Origin: Deltaproteobacteria bacterium
GTDB taxonomy: Bacteria > Myxococcota_A > Polyangia > Polyangiales > Ga0077539
Reading direction: 5' to 3'
DNA: 64,000 bases
Assembly (NCBI GenBank): GCA_016704445.1
Contig: JADJAE010000012.1
Location: 157,898 to 221,897 of the forward strand
Position numbers and translations under genes: made by a program. Under the pieces are notes generated by a model. The model saw only the letters and a program-made list of their open reading frames with translations, was not told the DNA's origin and did not search any database. How positions within the stretch are numbered: position 1 is the first letter of the stretch; every line of letters starts with the position of its first letter. Of this stretch, positions 1 through 8,021 are shown in pieces.

Positions 1-204
1 AATAACAGGACGGCGCCCCGGGCACTGCCCGGGGCTGTCGAACCGAAACTCCATGGACCATCCGGAAGCTTCGATCGAGGCCGCGAGGGCTGGAACGAAT
101 CGGCGTCCCTGTTCGACAGCCCCGGGCAATGCCCGGGGCGCCGTCCTGTTATTGCCTGGGGTGAGGGCCAACGCCCGAACCCCAGCGACGCGGCGGGTTG
201 CCAC
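1..204 (+). repeat. Palindromic element PE-1 (family I), cut by the window edge
   Basis: Positions 1-43 and 111-153 form a 43-bp inverted repeat with one mismatch, built around a GCCCCGGGCA/TGCCCGGGGC stem. The loop 44-110 and the right flank (about 152-190, core GGGGTGAGGGCCAACGCCCG) recur in reverse orientation in the element at 43129-45025. The loops share the words CCGAAACTC, ATGGACC and TCCGGAAGCT, while the stems differ in sequence but still pair. The outer left arm presumably lies before position 1. No coding potential is convincing here. Confidence 0.7.
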
Positions 205-230
205 GCTCCAACGATGTGTAGAAGGGAAAG

Positions 231-365
231 GGTTGAAACCTGCGGCAACGATGGGGTCGTTGGTGAACGCCACGGAAGTCCGCCGCGGACTTCCATCGAA
301 CCCTCGGGCAGGGGGACTATCGTTGCCGCAGGTTTCAACCTGCGGGCACGGCGGGCGATCGACGG
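231..365 (+). repeat. Palindromic element PE-2 (family II)
   Basis: Arms 231-252 and 319-340 are a 22-bp inverted repeat (GGTTGAAACCTGCGGCAACG and its complement). A short inner palindrome at 274-294 reads GGAAGTCC-GC-CGCGGACTTCC. The same outer arm and inner GGAAGTCCGC/GCGGACTTC words occur in the larger element at 46733-47093, so this is a smaller relative. The rest of 341-430 shows no gene. Confidence 0.65.
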
Positions 366-431
366 TTAACGCCTATAGGAGGGCACCCCGGGCGTCATGG
401 GAATTCGACTGTTTTCCTTGGCCCCCCGGGA

Positions 432-460
432 CTGCGATATCGGACCTCGGCGTTTATACT
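432..460 (+). promoter_or_regulatory. Candidate promoter of the SWIM gene
   Basis: A TATACT -10-like hexamer lies at 455-460, eight bases before the ATG at 468, with a weak -35-like CTGCGA at 432-437 (17-bp spacer). No Shine-Dalgarno sequence precedes the ATG. The geometry fits a leaderless transcript. This is inference from sequence only. Confidence 0.4.
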
Positions 461-467
461 GCCAGGT

Positions 468-1256
468 ATGAAAACGGCACTGATCGAAGGGTTGAAGCGA
501 TGGTCCGGGGCGGCCTTCGACCGGGGCAGATCGCTCCTCTCGGGTGACCGCCTCTTCGACCTGCGCGTCGAGGCATCGACCCTCCGTGGCGCGGCCCGAG
601 GGGTGCGCCAGGCCTGGTACGCCATCGAGCTCGAGCTCGACGAGGCCGACGAAGCGCCCAAGCGAGCCCGCTGCACCTGCCCGGCAGGGGCCGACGGTCG
701 CTGCAAGCACGTCCCCGCGCTGGGGCTGGCCTGGGCCACCACCCCGGGGCGCTTCACGGTGCTCACTGGCATCGAGGCGAGGCTCCATCGGCGCTCCTAT
801 GAAGAGCTGGTCTCGATGGTGGCGCTGATGGTGCGCACCCACCCCGAGCTGGAGGCGCTCACGCTGGCGCCCGTCCCCGGTGGGCACCGGGAGGCTCCCT
901 CGGTGACCCGCTGGCGCACCGTGGCCGACGACGTCTTCCGCCGCCACGGCGACGACTGGACCGCCGTAGCCGGCCTCATCCGGGAGCTGGAGTCGGTGCG
1001 CAGCCTGGGCGACGACTTCAACCGCCAGGGAGAGCGGGCCCACGCCGCGGCGGTCTACGAGGGGCTGATGGACTCGGTGGTGGCCAACGCCTCGCGCTTC
1101 CCCTGGCCCGATGTGCGCTCGCGCTTCCGGGCGATGATCGAGCAGTGCGTGCAGCAGCTCCCCGGGCGCCCGGCGGCGAGGCAGGCGCTGGCGACGCTCG
1201 AGTCCCTGCCTCTCCTCACTCCCCGGCGCTCCCCCAAGTCGATCGCTGCGGCTTGA
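468..1256 (+). CDS. SWIM zinc-finger domain protein
   Basis: The 262-aa protein has a SWIM-type zinc-binding signature: Cys69-x-Cys71 followed by Cys79-x-His81 (CTCPAG...RCKHVPALGLAW). SWIM domains bind zinc and mediate DNA or protein contacts in bacterial and eukaryotic proteins. The remaining 170 residues are mostly helical with no recognised catalytic motif, so the role is unknown. The ATG at 468 sits eight bases after a TATACT box and has no ribosome binding site, suggesting a leaderless message. It ends six bases before the Old Yellow Enzyme gene on the same strand, so the two may be co-transcribed. The SWIM assignment is solid; any function in DNA metabolism is inference. Confidence 0.82.
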   Translation: MKTALIEGLKRWSGAAFDRGRSLLSGDRLFDLRVEASTLRGAARGVRQAWYAIELELDEADEAPKRARCTCPAGADGRCKHVPALGLAWATTPGRFTVLTGIEARLHRRSYEELVSMVALMVRTHPELEALTLAPVPGGHREAPSVTRWRTVADDVFRRHGDDWTAVAGLIRELESVRSLGDDFNRQGERAHAAAVYEGLMDSVVANASRFPWPDVRSRFRAMIEQCVQQLPGRPAARQALATLESLPLLTPRRSPKSIAAA

Positions 1257-1262
1257 GATACG

Positions 1263-2387
1263 ATGAGCCACGCCCACCGCAGCAAGGACGCTCCGCCGTC
1301 CGAGAGCCACCTCTTCTCGCCCCTCCGACTGCGCTCGGTGACCTTCAAGAACCGGGTCTTCGTCTCGCCCATGTGCCAGTACTCTTGCGACCACGACGGG
1401 CTCGCGGCCCCGTGGCACCAGGTGCACCTAGGGCGCTTCGCCCTCGGCGGCGCGGGGCTGGTCTTCACCGAGGCCACCGCGGTCTCCCCCGAGGGGCGCA
1501 TCTCCCCCAACGACCTGGGGCTCTGGTCCGACGCGCACACCAGGACGCTTCGGCCCATCGCCCACTTCCTCAAGGCCCACGGCGCGGTGCCGGGCATCCA
1601 GCTCGCCCACGCGGGGCGCAAGGCCAGCACGCCCGCCCCGTGGGTGGGCGCTCACCGGGTCGACGCCGAGCACGGAGGCTGGGAGCCCGTCGCGCCGAGC
1701 CCGCTGGCCTTCTCGCCCACGCACCCCCGGCCCGCGGCCCTCGACGCCATGGGCATCGGCGAGGTGGTCAACCAGTTCGTGGCCGCGACCGCTCGCGCTC
1801 ACGACGCGGGCTTCGAGGTCATCGAGCTGCACCTCGCGCACGGCTACCTGCTGCACCAGTTCTTGTCGCCGCTCTCCAACCAGCGGGAAGACTCCTGGGG
1901 AGGGGACTTCACCCACCGCACCACGCTGCCGCTCGCGGTGGTCGCCGCGGTGCGCGACGCCTGGCCCGCCCACCTCCCGCTCTTCGTTCGCCTCTCCGTC
2001 ACCGACTGGGCCGACGGGGGGTGGGACCTTCCGCAGAGCATCCGCTTCTCGGCCATGCTCCAGGCGCTCGGCGTCGACCTCGTCGACTGCTCGAGCGGAG
2101 GCCTCGTCGCCGGAGTGATGCCCCCCCTCGCGCCGGGCTACCAGGTGCCCTTCGCCGAGGCCATCAAGCGCGAGGCAGGCGTCGCCACCGGAGCCGTCGG
2201 CCTGATCACCGAAGCCTCTCAGGCCGAGGAGATCATCGCCTCCGGGCGCGCCGACGCGGTGCTCATCGGGCGAGCGATGCTGCGCGACCCCAACTGGGCG
2301 CTGCACGCCGCCGAGGCGCTGGGAGCGGACGTCGCGTGGCCGGTGCAGTTCGAGCGCGCGAAGCACGAGCACCACCCGCCGCGGTAG
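1263..2387 (+). CDS. NADH:flavin oxidoreductase, Old Yellow Enzyme family (YqjM-like)
   Basis: The 374-aa protein has the full FMN-binding TIM-barrel of ene-reductases. Visible landmarks are SPMCQYS near residue 38 (the redox-tuning Cys and Tyr of the YqjM/thermophilic-like class), the GIQLAHAGRKAS segment, the substrate-anchoring pair His190/His193 in ELHLAHGYLLHQF, and a C-terminal phosphate-binding stretch ADAVLIGRAMLRDP. The family reduces activated C=C bonds of enones and similar electrophiles with NAD(P)H, in the cytoplasm. Length is near the usual 340-370 aa. It starts six bases after the SWIM gene. The physiological substrate cannot be told. Confidence 0.93.
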   Translation: MSHAHRSKDAPPSESHLFSPLRLRSVTFKNRVFVSPMCQYSCDHDGLAAPWHQVHLGRFALGGAGLVFTEATAVSPEGRISPNDLGLWSDAHTRTLRPIAHFLKAHGAVPGIQLAHAGRKASTPAPWVGAHRVDAEHGGWEPVAPSPLAFSPTHPRPAALDAMGIGEVVNQFVAATARAHDAGFEVIELHLAHGYLLHQFLSPLSNQREDSWGGDFTHRTTLPLAVVAAVRDAWPAHLPLFVRLSVTDWADGGWDLPQSIRFSAMLQALGVDLVDCSSGGLVAGVMPPLAPGYQVPFAEAIKREAGVATGAVGLITEASQAEEIIASGRADAVLIGRAMLRDPNWALHAAEALGADVAWPVQFERAKHEHHPPR

Positions 2388-2505
2388 CGCCTGGATTGGG
2401 GGTGTCGACCTCCCGGTGGGCGGCCCTAAGGTTCAGCGAGTGACGGCGCGGCCCGCGGCATGCGGCGGCGGGCTGCGCCACCTTCGTCCACGGAGGAGCA
2501 GAGCG

Positions 2506-2754
2506 ATGAACCACACGACGACGGCCTTGATAGCAGCGGCAGTGCGGGCAGAGCGGGAGCGCTGCGCGGCGGTATGCAGGGCGATCGCAGACGCCTATCC
2601 CGACGCCTATGACCAGTCGCGCGACGCGGCCTTCGACTGCGCGGCGGCGATCCTCGCCCGAGGCGACTCGGACGCGGTCGTGACCTTCATGGTGAGCAAC
2701 TACCGCGACGACTCGGACAACGTCGCGGTGCGCATCGCCATCCTCGATCGGTAG
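2506..2754 (+). CDS. Small hypothetical protein
   Basis: This 82-aa protein has no family I recognise. An upstream in-frame start at 2416 exists, but the ATG at 2506 is preceded by GGAGGAG at a suitable distance and begins a more protein-like sequence (MNHTTTALIAAAVRAERERC). The body is helical, with two cysteines spaced CAAVC near residues 18-22, and ends in VAVRIAILDR. It is convergent with the minus-strand operon that ends at 2802. Function unknown. Confidence 0.6.
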   Translation: MNHTTTALIAAAVRAERERCAAVCRAIADAYPDAYDQSRDAAFDCAAAILARGDSDAVVTFMVSNYRDDSDNVAVRIAILDR

Positions 2755-2801
2755 GCCCCTAAACCCCATCCCTCTCGAAGGTGCCGCTGCGCTGTCCCGG
2801 G

Positions 2802-3383
2802 TCAGCGCCCGACCTTCAGCGACCACGCATCGATCGCCGCCCAGGCGGCCCTCAGCTCGTCGATGCCCGCTCCCTCGGCGAGCGAGCACGCTCCCTCCGC
2901 CAGGAACCACACCGCCACCTCGGGCAGCTCTTCGTCGGTCGCGCGCTCATGGCTCCAGGCGATGACCGAGGGCGGCGGATTGCGCCCGGTGCTTCCCAGC
3001 GCGAGGGGGAAGGGCGACGGGTCGCGCGAGTCGACCGCGCGCCGGAGCGCCGCCACCCGCCAGCGCAGATCTTCGTCGATGCCCACCCGAGCGGCCACGG
3101 AGACCAGCACGTCCACCAGCTCGGAGAGCGTCTGCCAGCCCTGCGGGGAGATGCGGGCCTCGGGCTCACGGCGCATGAGGTCAGGGTTGCTCAGCCGCGC
3201 CACGGCCTCGAACATCTCGTCGCCGTCATCGTCGAGCGAACGGGCCGGGATCGGGGCGACGGGGTCGTTGTCGTTGCCGGCGTGCGCCTCGTCGACGCTC
3301 CCATCGCCATCGCCACCGTCTCGCTTCACCCCGGAGGTGTTGCCCATGCGCGCCTGCATGGAGCCCCCGCTCGCTTCCCACAA
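2802..3383 (-). CDS. Hypothetical protein, paralogue of the next upstream gene
   Basis: A 193-aa acidic protein without a recognised family. Its C-terminal half aligns by eye with the neighbouring 117-aa product: both have an E/D-ELP-E/D-(V/I)A-(V/I)W segment followed by AE(G/A)ACSLAEG and a terminal helix containing W. The N-terminal 60 residues are Asp/Gly-rich and disordered-looking, and the start is uncertain (ATGs at residues 1, 9 and 13). It lies 16 bp after its paralogue in an SDR-rpiA-paralogue-paralogue operon. No signal peptide or membrane segment is seen. Tandem duplication is inferred. Confidence 0.65.
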   Translation of the reverse strand: MWEASGGSMQARMGNTSGVKRDGGDGDGSVDEAHAGNDNDPVAPIPARSLDDDGDEMFEAVARLSNPDLMRREPEARISPQGWQTLSELVDVLVSVAARVGIDEDLRWRVAALRRAVDSRDPSPFPLALGSTGRNPPPSVIAWSHERATDEELPEVAVWFLAEGACSLAEGAGIDELRAAWAAIDAWSLKVGR

Positions 3384-3399
3384 GCGCCCGCCGACGCGC

Positions 3400-3753
3400 T
3401 CAGTCCCGTACCTCCGCCGCCCACGCCTCCAGCGTGAGCGTGGCCCCCTCCAGGACCTCCACGCCCTCCCCCTCCGCGAGGGAGCACGCGGCCTCGGCCA
3501 CCGACCAGATCGCGATGTCCGGGAGCTCGTCGTCGACCTCCGTGGGCGTCGCCGTCGCGGAGCCGGAGCCGTCGAGCGCGACCTGGAAGAGGTCGGGGTT
3601 GCGCTGCTCCACGGCCCGCTCCAGGGCGCGGATGCGTCGACGGCGCTCGTGGCTGACGCCCGCGCTGTCAGCCAGCGAGGCGAGCGAGTCGACCACGGCA
3701 GAGAGGGCGTTCCAGCGATCGTCGGTCATCGACACGGGGAGCGAGGCTATCAA
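3400..3753 (-). CDS. Hypothetical protein, shorter paralogue
   Basis: A 117-aa protein (or 109 aa from the second ATG at 3729). It shares with the downstream gene an N-terminal helical block (WNALSAVVDSLASLA versus WQTLSELVDVLVSVA), a middle RRxRxLxRAVxxR(N/D) block and the C-terminal ACSLAEG block. The two are clearly diverged tandem copies of one unnamed family. It lies 11 bp downstream of rpiA, so co-transcription is likely. No catalytic motif is visible. Confidence 0.65.
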   Translation of the reverse strand: MIASLPVSMTDDRWNALSAVVDSLASLADSAGVSHERRRRIRALERAVEQRNPDLFQVALDGSGSATATPTEVDDELPDIAIWSVAEAACSLAEGEGVEVLEGATLTLEAWAAEVRD

Positions 3754-3764
3754 GAAACCGGGCG

Positions 3765-4466
3765 CTACACCGGCCGAGGGGGCCGGAGTTCGCGCACCAC
3801 CCCGCCGTCGCCCACCAGCACCAGGCTGGCCATGTCGAGGAAGATGCCAGTGTCCACCACGCCGGGGATCTTCCTCACCTGCGCGTCGACCGCGGCCGGG
3901 TCGTCGAGGGGATCGAAGGCGGCGTCGATGATCCAGTTCTGGTTGTCGGTCACGAAGGGCCCCCCTTCGGGTCTGCGCCGCAGCACCGGCCGTGCGCCCA
4001 GCTCCGCCAGCAGCCTCAGCGCCAGCAGGTTGGCGAAGGGGACCACCTCCACCGGGATGGGCGTGCGCGTGGCGAGCCGGTCGACGAGCTTCTCGGGCGT
4101 CACCAGCACCACGAAGCGCTCGGCCTCGAAGGCCACCACCCGCTCCCTGAGCAGCGCCCCTCCGAGGCCCTTGGTGAGCGCGAGCTCGGGCGTCACCTCG
4201 TCGGCCCCGTCGAAGGCCACGTCGAGGCGGTCGATGTCCGCGAGGGAGGCCACGTCGAGGTTGAGCCTGCGAGCGAGCTCGTCGGAGCGCGTGGAGGTGA
4301 CCACGACCCGCACCCTCAGCCCCGCCCTCGCCCGTGCGCCGAGCGCGTGGATGAAGGCCTCCGCGGCGCGCCCGGTGCCGAGCCCGAGCGTCATGCCGTC
4401 GGCCACCATCCTCAGCGCGTGGCGGGCGACGAGGTCGAGGTCGCGGGGGTCAGGGGCCATGGTCAT
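3765..4466 (-). CDS. rpiA: Ribose-5-phosphate isomerase A
   Basis: RpiA interconverts ribose 5-phosphate and ribulose 5-phosphate in the non-oxidative pentose phosphate pathway. All hallmark segments are present in this 233-aa protein: LGLGTGRAAEAF (phosphate loop, residues 27-38), DGADEV (Asp86, Asp89), KGLGGALLRE (Lys99 and the catalytic Glu108), and VTDNQNWIID near residue 170. These correspond to E. coli Asp81, Asp84, Lys94 and Glu103 with an offset of five. The usual TDNGN is TDNQN here. It follows the SDR gene by 36 bp on the same strand. Confidence 0.93.
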   Translation of the reverse strand: MTMAPDPRDLDLVARHALRMVADGMTLGLGTGRAAEAFIHALGARARAGLRVRVVVTSTRSDELARRLNLDVASLADIDRLDVAFDGADEVTPELALTKGLGGALLRERVVAFEAERFVVLVTPEKLVDRLATRTPIPVEVVPFANLLALRLLAELGARPVLRRRPEGGPFVTDNQNWIIDAAFDPLDDPAAVDAQVRKIPGVVDTGIFLDMASLVLVGDGGVVRELRPPRPV

Positions 4467-4502
4467 CGGGTCTCCTCATCGGCGATGGGGGGGAAGCGCA
4501 CG

Positions 4503-5243
4503 CTAGCGCCCCGAGAGGAAGGGCAGCCACTGGAAGACCCGCTCGGGCGTGTGCTTCACGAGAGGCATGATGGCAGCCCACACCGCGGGCACATAGGCCT
4601 CCGGGACGCCCCGGTCGATGGCCGCCACGATGCCCCGGGCGACGGGCGCGGGCTGACCGAAGAGGAGGTTCTTGGCGTGGTCGCGGGTCATGGGGGTGTC
4701 GACCGGACCGAGCTTGAGCGTGGTGACCTTCACCCCGGCGGCGTGGAGCCGTGAGCGGAGCCCCTGGAGGTAGATGTTGAGCCCCCCCTTGGCCGCGCCG
4801 TAGGTGTAGTTGCGCGGCCGTCCCCGGTCGCCGGCCACCGAGGTGATGACCCCGATGCGCCCGCTGCGACGCGCCTCCATGTGGTTGGCCAGAGGGATCA
4901 ACAACGACACCACGCTGGTGAAGTTGGTGCGGAGGATGGCGTCGGCCTCCTCGAAGGATCGCTCGCTCCGTAGCTGATCGCCGAGGTCTCCGTGGGCGAT
5001 GAGCACCCGGTCGACGTGGTCGAGCGCGGCGATGGCGCCGGCGATCACGGCCTCGTTGGCGCCGAGCTCGGAGAAGTCGGCCTGCGCGGTGGTCACCTCT
5101 CCCAGGGCGCAGCGGCGGGCGACCTCGGCGAGCTTCGCGGGGTCTCTTGCCACGAGGTGGAGCCGGTCTCCGCGGGCGGCGTGGCGGACGCTCACCTCCG
5201 TCGCGATGGCCGAGGTGGCGCCGAGGATCAATACGCGTTCCAT
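4503..5243 (-). CDS. Short-chain dehydrogenase, DprE2-like
   Basis: A 246-aa classical SDR. The nucleotide fold begins LILGATSAIATEVS, Ser of the triad lies in GVITSVAGDRG, and the catalytic Tyr-x3-Lys is in NYTYGAAKGGL, followed by a LKLGPVDTPMT loop. This pattern, with the A-T-S-A-I-A loop, is typical of decaprenylphosphoryl-beta-ribofuranose 2'-keto reductases (DprE2) and related polyprenyl-sugar reductases. The ATG at 5243 is preceded by AGGAG at good spacing; an upstream extension to 5366 is judged spurious. It heads the operon with rpiA. Family certain, substrate inferred. Confidence 0.85.
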   Translation of the reverse strand: MERVLILGATSAIATEVSVRHAARGDRLHLVARDPAKLAEVARRCALGEVTTAQADFSELGANEAVIAGAIAALDHVDRVLIAHGDLGDQLRSERSFEEADAILRTNFTSVVSLLIPLANHMEARRSGRIGVITSVAGDRGRPRNYTYGAAKGGLNIYLQGLRSRLHAAGVKVTTLKLGPVDTPMTRDHAKNLLFGQPAPVARGIVAAIDRGVPEAYVPAVWAAIMPLVKHTPERVFQWLPFLSGR

Positions 5244-5308
5244 CGTTGGGGGTTCTCTCCTGTCGAGGTCTGCCGAGGCGGCGTGCGACGTCGCCAGACA
5301 GGCTGCAC

Positions 5309-5348
5309 CAGCGTAGCCCAGTCGGAGGTCGTCGGGTGCGCTACGCTG
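5309..5348. promoter_or_regulatory. Inverted repeat in a divergent intergenic region
   Basis: CAGCGTAGC at 5309-5317 is exactly repeated in inverse at 5340-5348 with a 22-bp spacer, between the divergent SDR and 5357 genes. It could be an operator for a dimeric regulator. The right arm overlaps a TACGCT box just upstream of the ATG at 5357. Confidence 0.35.
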
Positions 5349-5356
5349 GGCGACCG

Positions 5357-5749
5357 ATGCCGCCACGACGCCGACCCGATGAGCCGACGGAGGGGTGGGT
5401 CCGTGAGGAGGAGCGACGGGCGCCGCAGAGCTGGTGCACCGAGGAGTTCGACCGGGTCGACTTCGCGCGACGGGTGCTCGATGTGCTCAAGCCCCGCGGG
5501 GTGCGGGTGCTGCTGCGCGACGGGATGACGGAGTTCGTGATCGAGCAGGGGAGGCTCTGGTCCGCCGGCGACGCGCGCTGGGCGATGGTCGCCATCCCGA
5601 GGCAGGCCAGCCGCGAGGAGATCATGTGGAACCTCGTGGAGGTCGTCGGCTACACCCCGGGGCCGTATCGCTTCGATGTGATGCGGGTGATCGGCGCGGC
5701 GCTCGCCCAGGAGGAAGAAGCCCTCGCAGCACGCCAGGGCGAGGACTGA
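5357..5749 (+). CDS. Hypothetical protein
   Basis: A 130-aa protein with no recognised family. The N-terminus is basic and charged (PPRRRPDEPTEGW), the middle has a compact alpha/beta pattern (RVLLRDGMTEFVIEQG...WAMVAIPRQAS), and the C-terminus is an Ala/Glu-rich helix. No signal peptide or membrane span is seen. The ATG at 5357 lies nine bases after a TACGCT box with no ribosome binding site, so a leaderless message is possible. It is divergent from the SDR operon. Confidence 0.65.
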   Translation: MPPRRRPDEPTEGWVREEERRAPQSWCTEEFDRVDFARRVLDVLKPRGVRVLLRDGMTEFVIEQGRLWSAGDARWAMVAIPRQASREEIMWNLVEVVGYTPGPYRFDVMRVIGAALAQEEEALAARQGED

Positions 5750-5772
5750 GGGGCTCGTGCCCCCGATGCCGG

Positions 5773-6087
5773 TCAGCCGACCTTGCGCGCTGGAGCGTCG
5801 ACCTTCGGCATCACGCCGGAGATGCTCGCGGCCGGACGCCAGGCCCTCGGGGGGACGCTGAAGATGTTCCAGAAGGAGCTGTTGCCCGTGGCGACCCAGA
5901 GCCCGCCGTCGGAGCGCAGCACGACGCACGAGCCGCCGGGCTGATCGGGCCCGACCTCCAGCAGCACCTCGCCCTGCTCGTCGAGGTCAGCCTCGAGGAG
6001 GCTCAGCACCCAGGTGTCGACCCGCACTGCCGTGAAGGGCACCGGGACGCTGCGCTGAAGGTTGGTACTGCGGTGATCGCTGACCAT
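5773..6087 (-). CDS. Hypothetical protein
   Basis: A 104-aa protein of unknown function. The ATG at 6087 is preceded by AAAGGAG at good spacing and is preferred over a GTG start at 6117. The sequence contains beta-strand-like segments (VRVDTWVLSLLEADLDEQGEVLLEV cut by Gly/Pro turns) and a GGLWVATG motif, and ends in a basic tail. No transmembrane segment or known motif is seen. It is convergent with the 5357 gene. Confidence 0.6.
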   Translation of the reverse strand: MVSDHRSTNLQRSVPVPFTAVRVDTWVLSLLEADLDEQGEVLLEVGPDQPGGSCVVLRSDGGLWVATGNSSFWNIFSVPPRAWRPAASISGVMPKVDAPARKVG

Positions 6088-6261
6088 GTTCGGGCTCCTT
6101 TGGAGCGAAGGACGCACACCACCCGTTCGACGTGCGTGTCACTCCGATGCGAAGGATCACCTTAGCCGCGTGTATTGAGCCGAGGCAAACCCACACGCCC
6201 CCTGGTTGAGCGCACAGACGCCACGGGCTCGCGTGCCAGCGCCGCGGTACGCTTATAGAGA

Positions 6262-7956
6262 ATGAACGAACGACTATGGTCCTGGGCGCGGCGTGGTGGT
6301 CTCGCGATCACCGCGTCAGCCGCGCTCACCGTCTTCGGCCGCGAACCCGCGCGCACCGTGCGCCGAAGCCCCCTCTCCCTCGACGCAGGCGCCCCGGCGC
6401 CGCGCCGCCACGGCCCTCCCTCCCCGGCGCTCCGGCCGCTTTCGCGCCGCTCGTGTCGCTCCGGTCGGCTCCCGAGCGGACCTTCCCCGATTCCCACGGA
6501 CGCTGCCGCCGCGCCTCGCGGCAGCGGGCTCGATGACCCGACCTCCTCAGCGTGGCCCGGGGTCGTTCGCTGGGACGACCGCATGGAGCGCGACTGGTCC
6601 GCCTTCATCGCCCGCCTCGGCCGCGCGGTGGAGTCCCGCCGCTGCAACCGCCTCGACCGATGCCTCCGCGACCCCGAGGCCAACAGCCTCTGGGACGCGC
6701 AGACCGACGCCCGGCTGCGGCTCGACGACATCGACTGCGCCGACCTGCCGTACATCCTCCGCGCCTACTACTCGTACAAGCGCCGGCTGCCCTTCGGCTT
6801 CGTCTCCAACGTCCGCTCCGCGCAGCAGACCGACACCCGCTACGCCCTCGGGCTGCGGCCCACGCGCTGGTCGTCCTGGCGCGACTACCGGACGCCGCGC
6901 GCGGTGTTCCACAAGGTCGTCGAGCTGGTGCACTCGGGGATGTACCGCACCACCGCCGAGGTGCAGGACGGGGACTTCTACCCCGTCGCGGTGCGCCCCG
7001 GAGCGCTGCGCCCGGGGTCGATCTACTACGACCCCAACGGCCACGTGCTGGTGGTCTCCGAGGTGCGCCCCGACGGCGTGGTGCACCTCATCGACGGCCA
7101 CCCCGACGGCGGCCTCACCTGGAAGCGCTTCGGCCCGCGCTACGCCATCGGCACCGCGCGCGTCGGCGGCGGCTTCAAGAACTTCCGCCCGCAGCGCATC
7201 GACGGCCGCTACGTGGTGCGCGCCCGAGACAGCGAGCTCACCGACATCGACTCGCGCTCGCAGTGGGACCCGTCGGCCTGGGTGGCCAACGGCCAGCCGG
7301 TGAGCTTTCACGACTGGGTGCGCGCCGCGCTCGCTGTGCCCGGAGCGCCGAGAGACCCGGAGAGCGACTACCGCGAGATGGTCGGGTCGCTGTGCCGCGA
7401 CATCGTCGACCGCGTCGACGCCGTGGACCTCGCTCGCACCGCGGGCCTCCACCTCCGCCCCCACCCCAACTACCTCCCTTGGAACATCTACGGCACCAAC
7501 GGCGACTGGGAGACCTGGTCGACCCCCTCGCGCGACGCGGCCCTCAAGGTCGTGCTGCGCGACCTGCGCGACACCGCCGCGGCGCAGCCCCCGGGCAGCC
7601 CCCTGAGGGCGGCCTTCGCGCGCGCCTGGTCCGAGGAGATCGCCAAGCCCGGGTGCCATTTCCGGTACATCAACTCCGCGGGAGCGCCGGTCGAGCTCAC
7701 CGTCGACGACGTGCTCGACCGGCTCTTCACCATGAGCTTCGACCCCTACCACTGCCCCGAGCTGCGCTGGGGCGCGCCCGAGGGATCACCCGAGCGCGCG
7801 ACCTGCGTCGACGACCCGGTGCGGCGCGCCTGGTACCGGGCCGAGCAGCGCCTGCGCAACCGCGTCGACCGCGTGTACGGCGTCGCCACCCCCGTCACCT
7901 TCGGCCCCGAGACCCCGCCCGACGTCGACCCTCGCCCGGTGCTCGGCGTCAGGTAG
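6262..7956 (+). CDS. Exported NlpC/P60-like protein (candidate)
   Basis: A 564-aa protein with an N-terminal RRGGLAITASAALTVFG segment resembling a (possibly Tat-type) signal, then a Pro/Arg-rich linker to about residue 95. The core, about residues 105-330, is shared with the 8022 gene: a DC-A/G-D-(L/V)PYILRAY motif, a GHV(L/V) motif and an IDGHP motif. A Cys followed by a His on a beta strand and a second polar His is the order found in papain-fold NlpC/P60 hydrolases, so peptidoglycan or peptide hydrolysis is plausible but unproven. The last 200 residues are extra relative to the paralogue. The gap to the paralogue is 65 bp. Confidence 0.7.
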   Translation: MNERLWSWARRGGLAITASAALTVFGREPARTVRRSPLSLDAGAPAPRRHGPPSPALRPLSRRSCRSGRLPSGPSPIPTDAAAAPRGSGLDDPTSSAWPGVVRWDDRMERDWSAFIARLGRAVESRRCNRLDRCLRDPEANSLWDAQTDARLRLDDIDCADLPYILRAYYSYKRRLPFGFVSNVRSAQQTDTRYALGLRPTRWSSWRDYRTPRAVFHKVVELVHSGMYRTTAEVQDGDFYPVAVRPGALRPGSIYYDPNGHVLVVSEVRPDGVVHLIDGHPDGGLTWKRFGPRYAIGTARVGGGFKNFRPQRIDGRYVVRARDSELTDIDSRSQWDPSAWVANGQPVSFHDWVRAALAVPGAPRDPESDYREMVGSLCRDIVDRVDAVDLARTAGLHLRPHPNYLPWNIYGTNGDWETWSTPSRDAALKVVLRDLRDTAAAQPPGSPLRAAFARAWSEEIAKPGCHFRYINSAGAPVELTVDDVLDRLFTMSFDPYHCPELRWGAPEGSPERATCVDDPVRRAWYRAEQRLRNRVDRVYGVATPVTFGPETPPDVDPRPVLGVR

Positions 7957-8021
7957 GGAGAAGAATCCACAGCCGCGCCACTTGAGACACGGCCCGATTC
8001 GAGACTTATGCATGGCCTTCG

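Noticed and set aside
53..547. 164-aa plus-strand reading frame over the first palindromes
   Set aside because: It translates repeat DNA and overlaps the SWIM gene in another frame; no protein-like features.
6254..6261. TATAGA as a promoter for the gene at 6262
   Set aside because: It lies only two bases before the ATG, too close for a -10 element of that start; kept only as a possible sign of a later true start.
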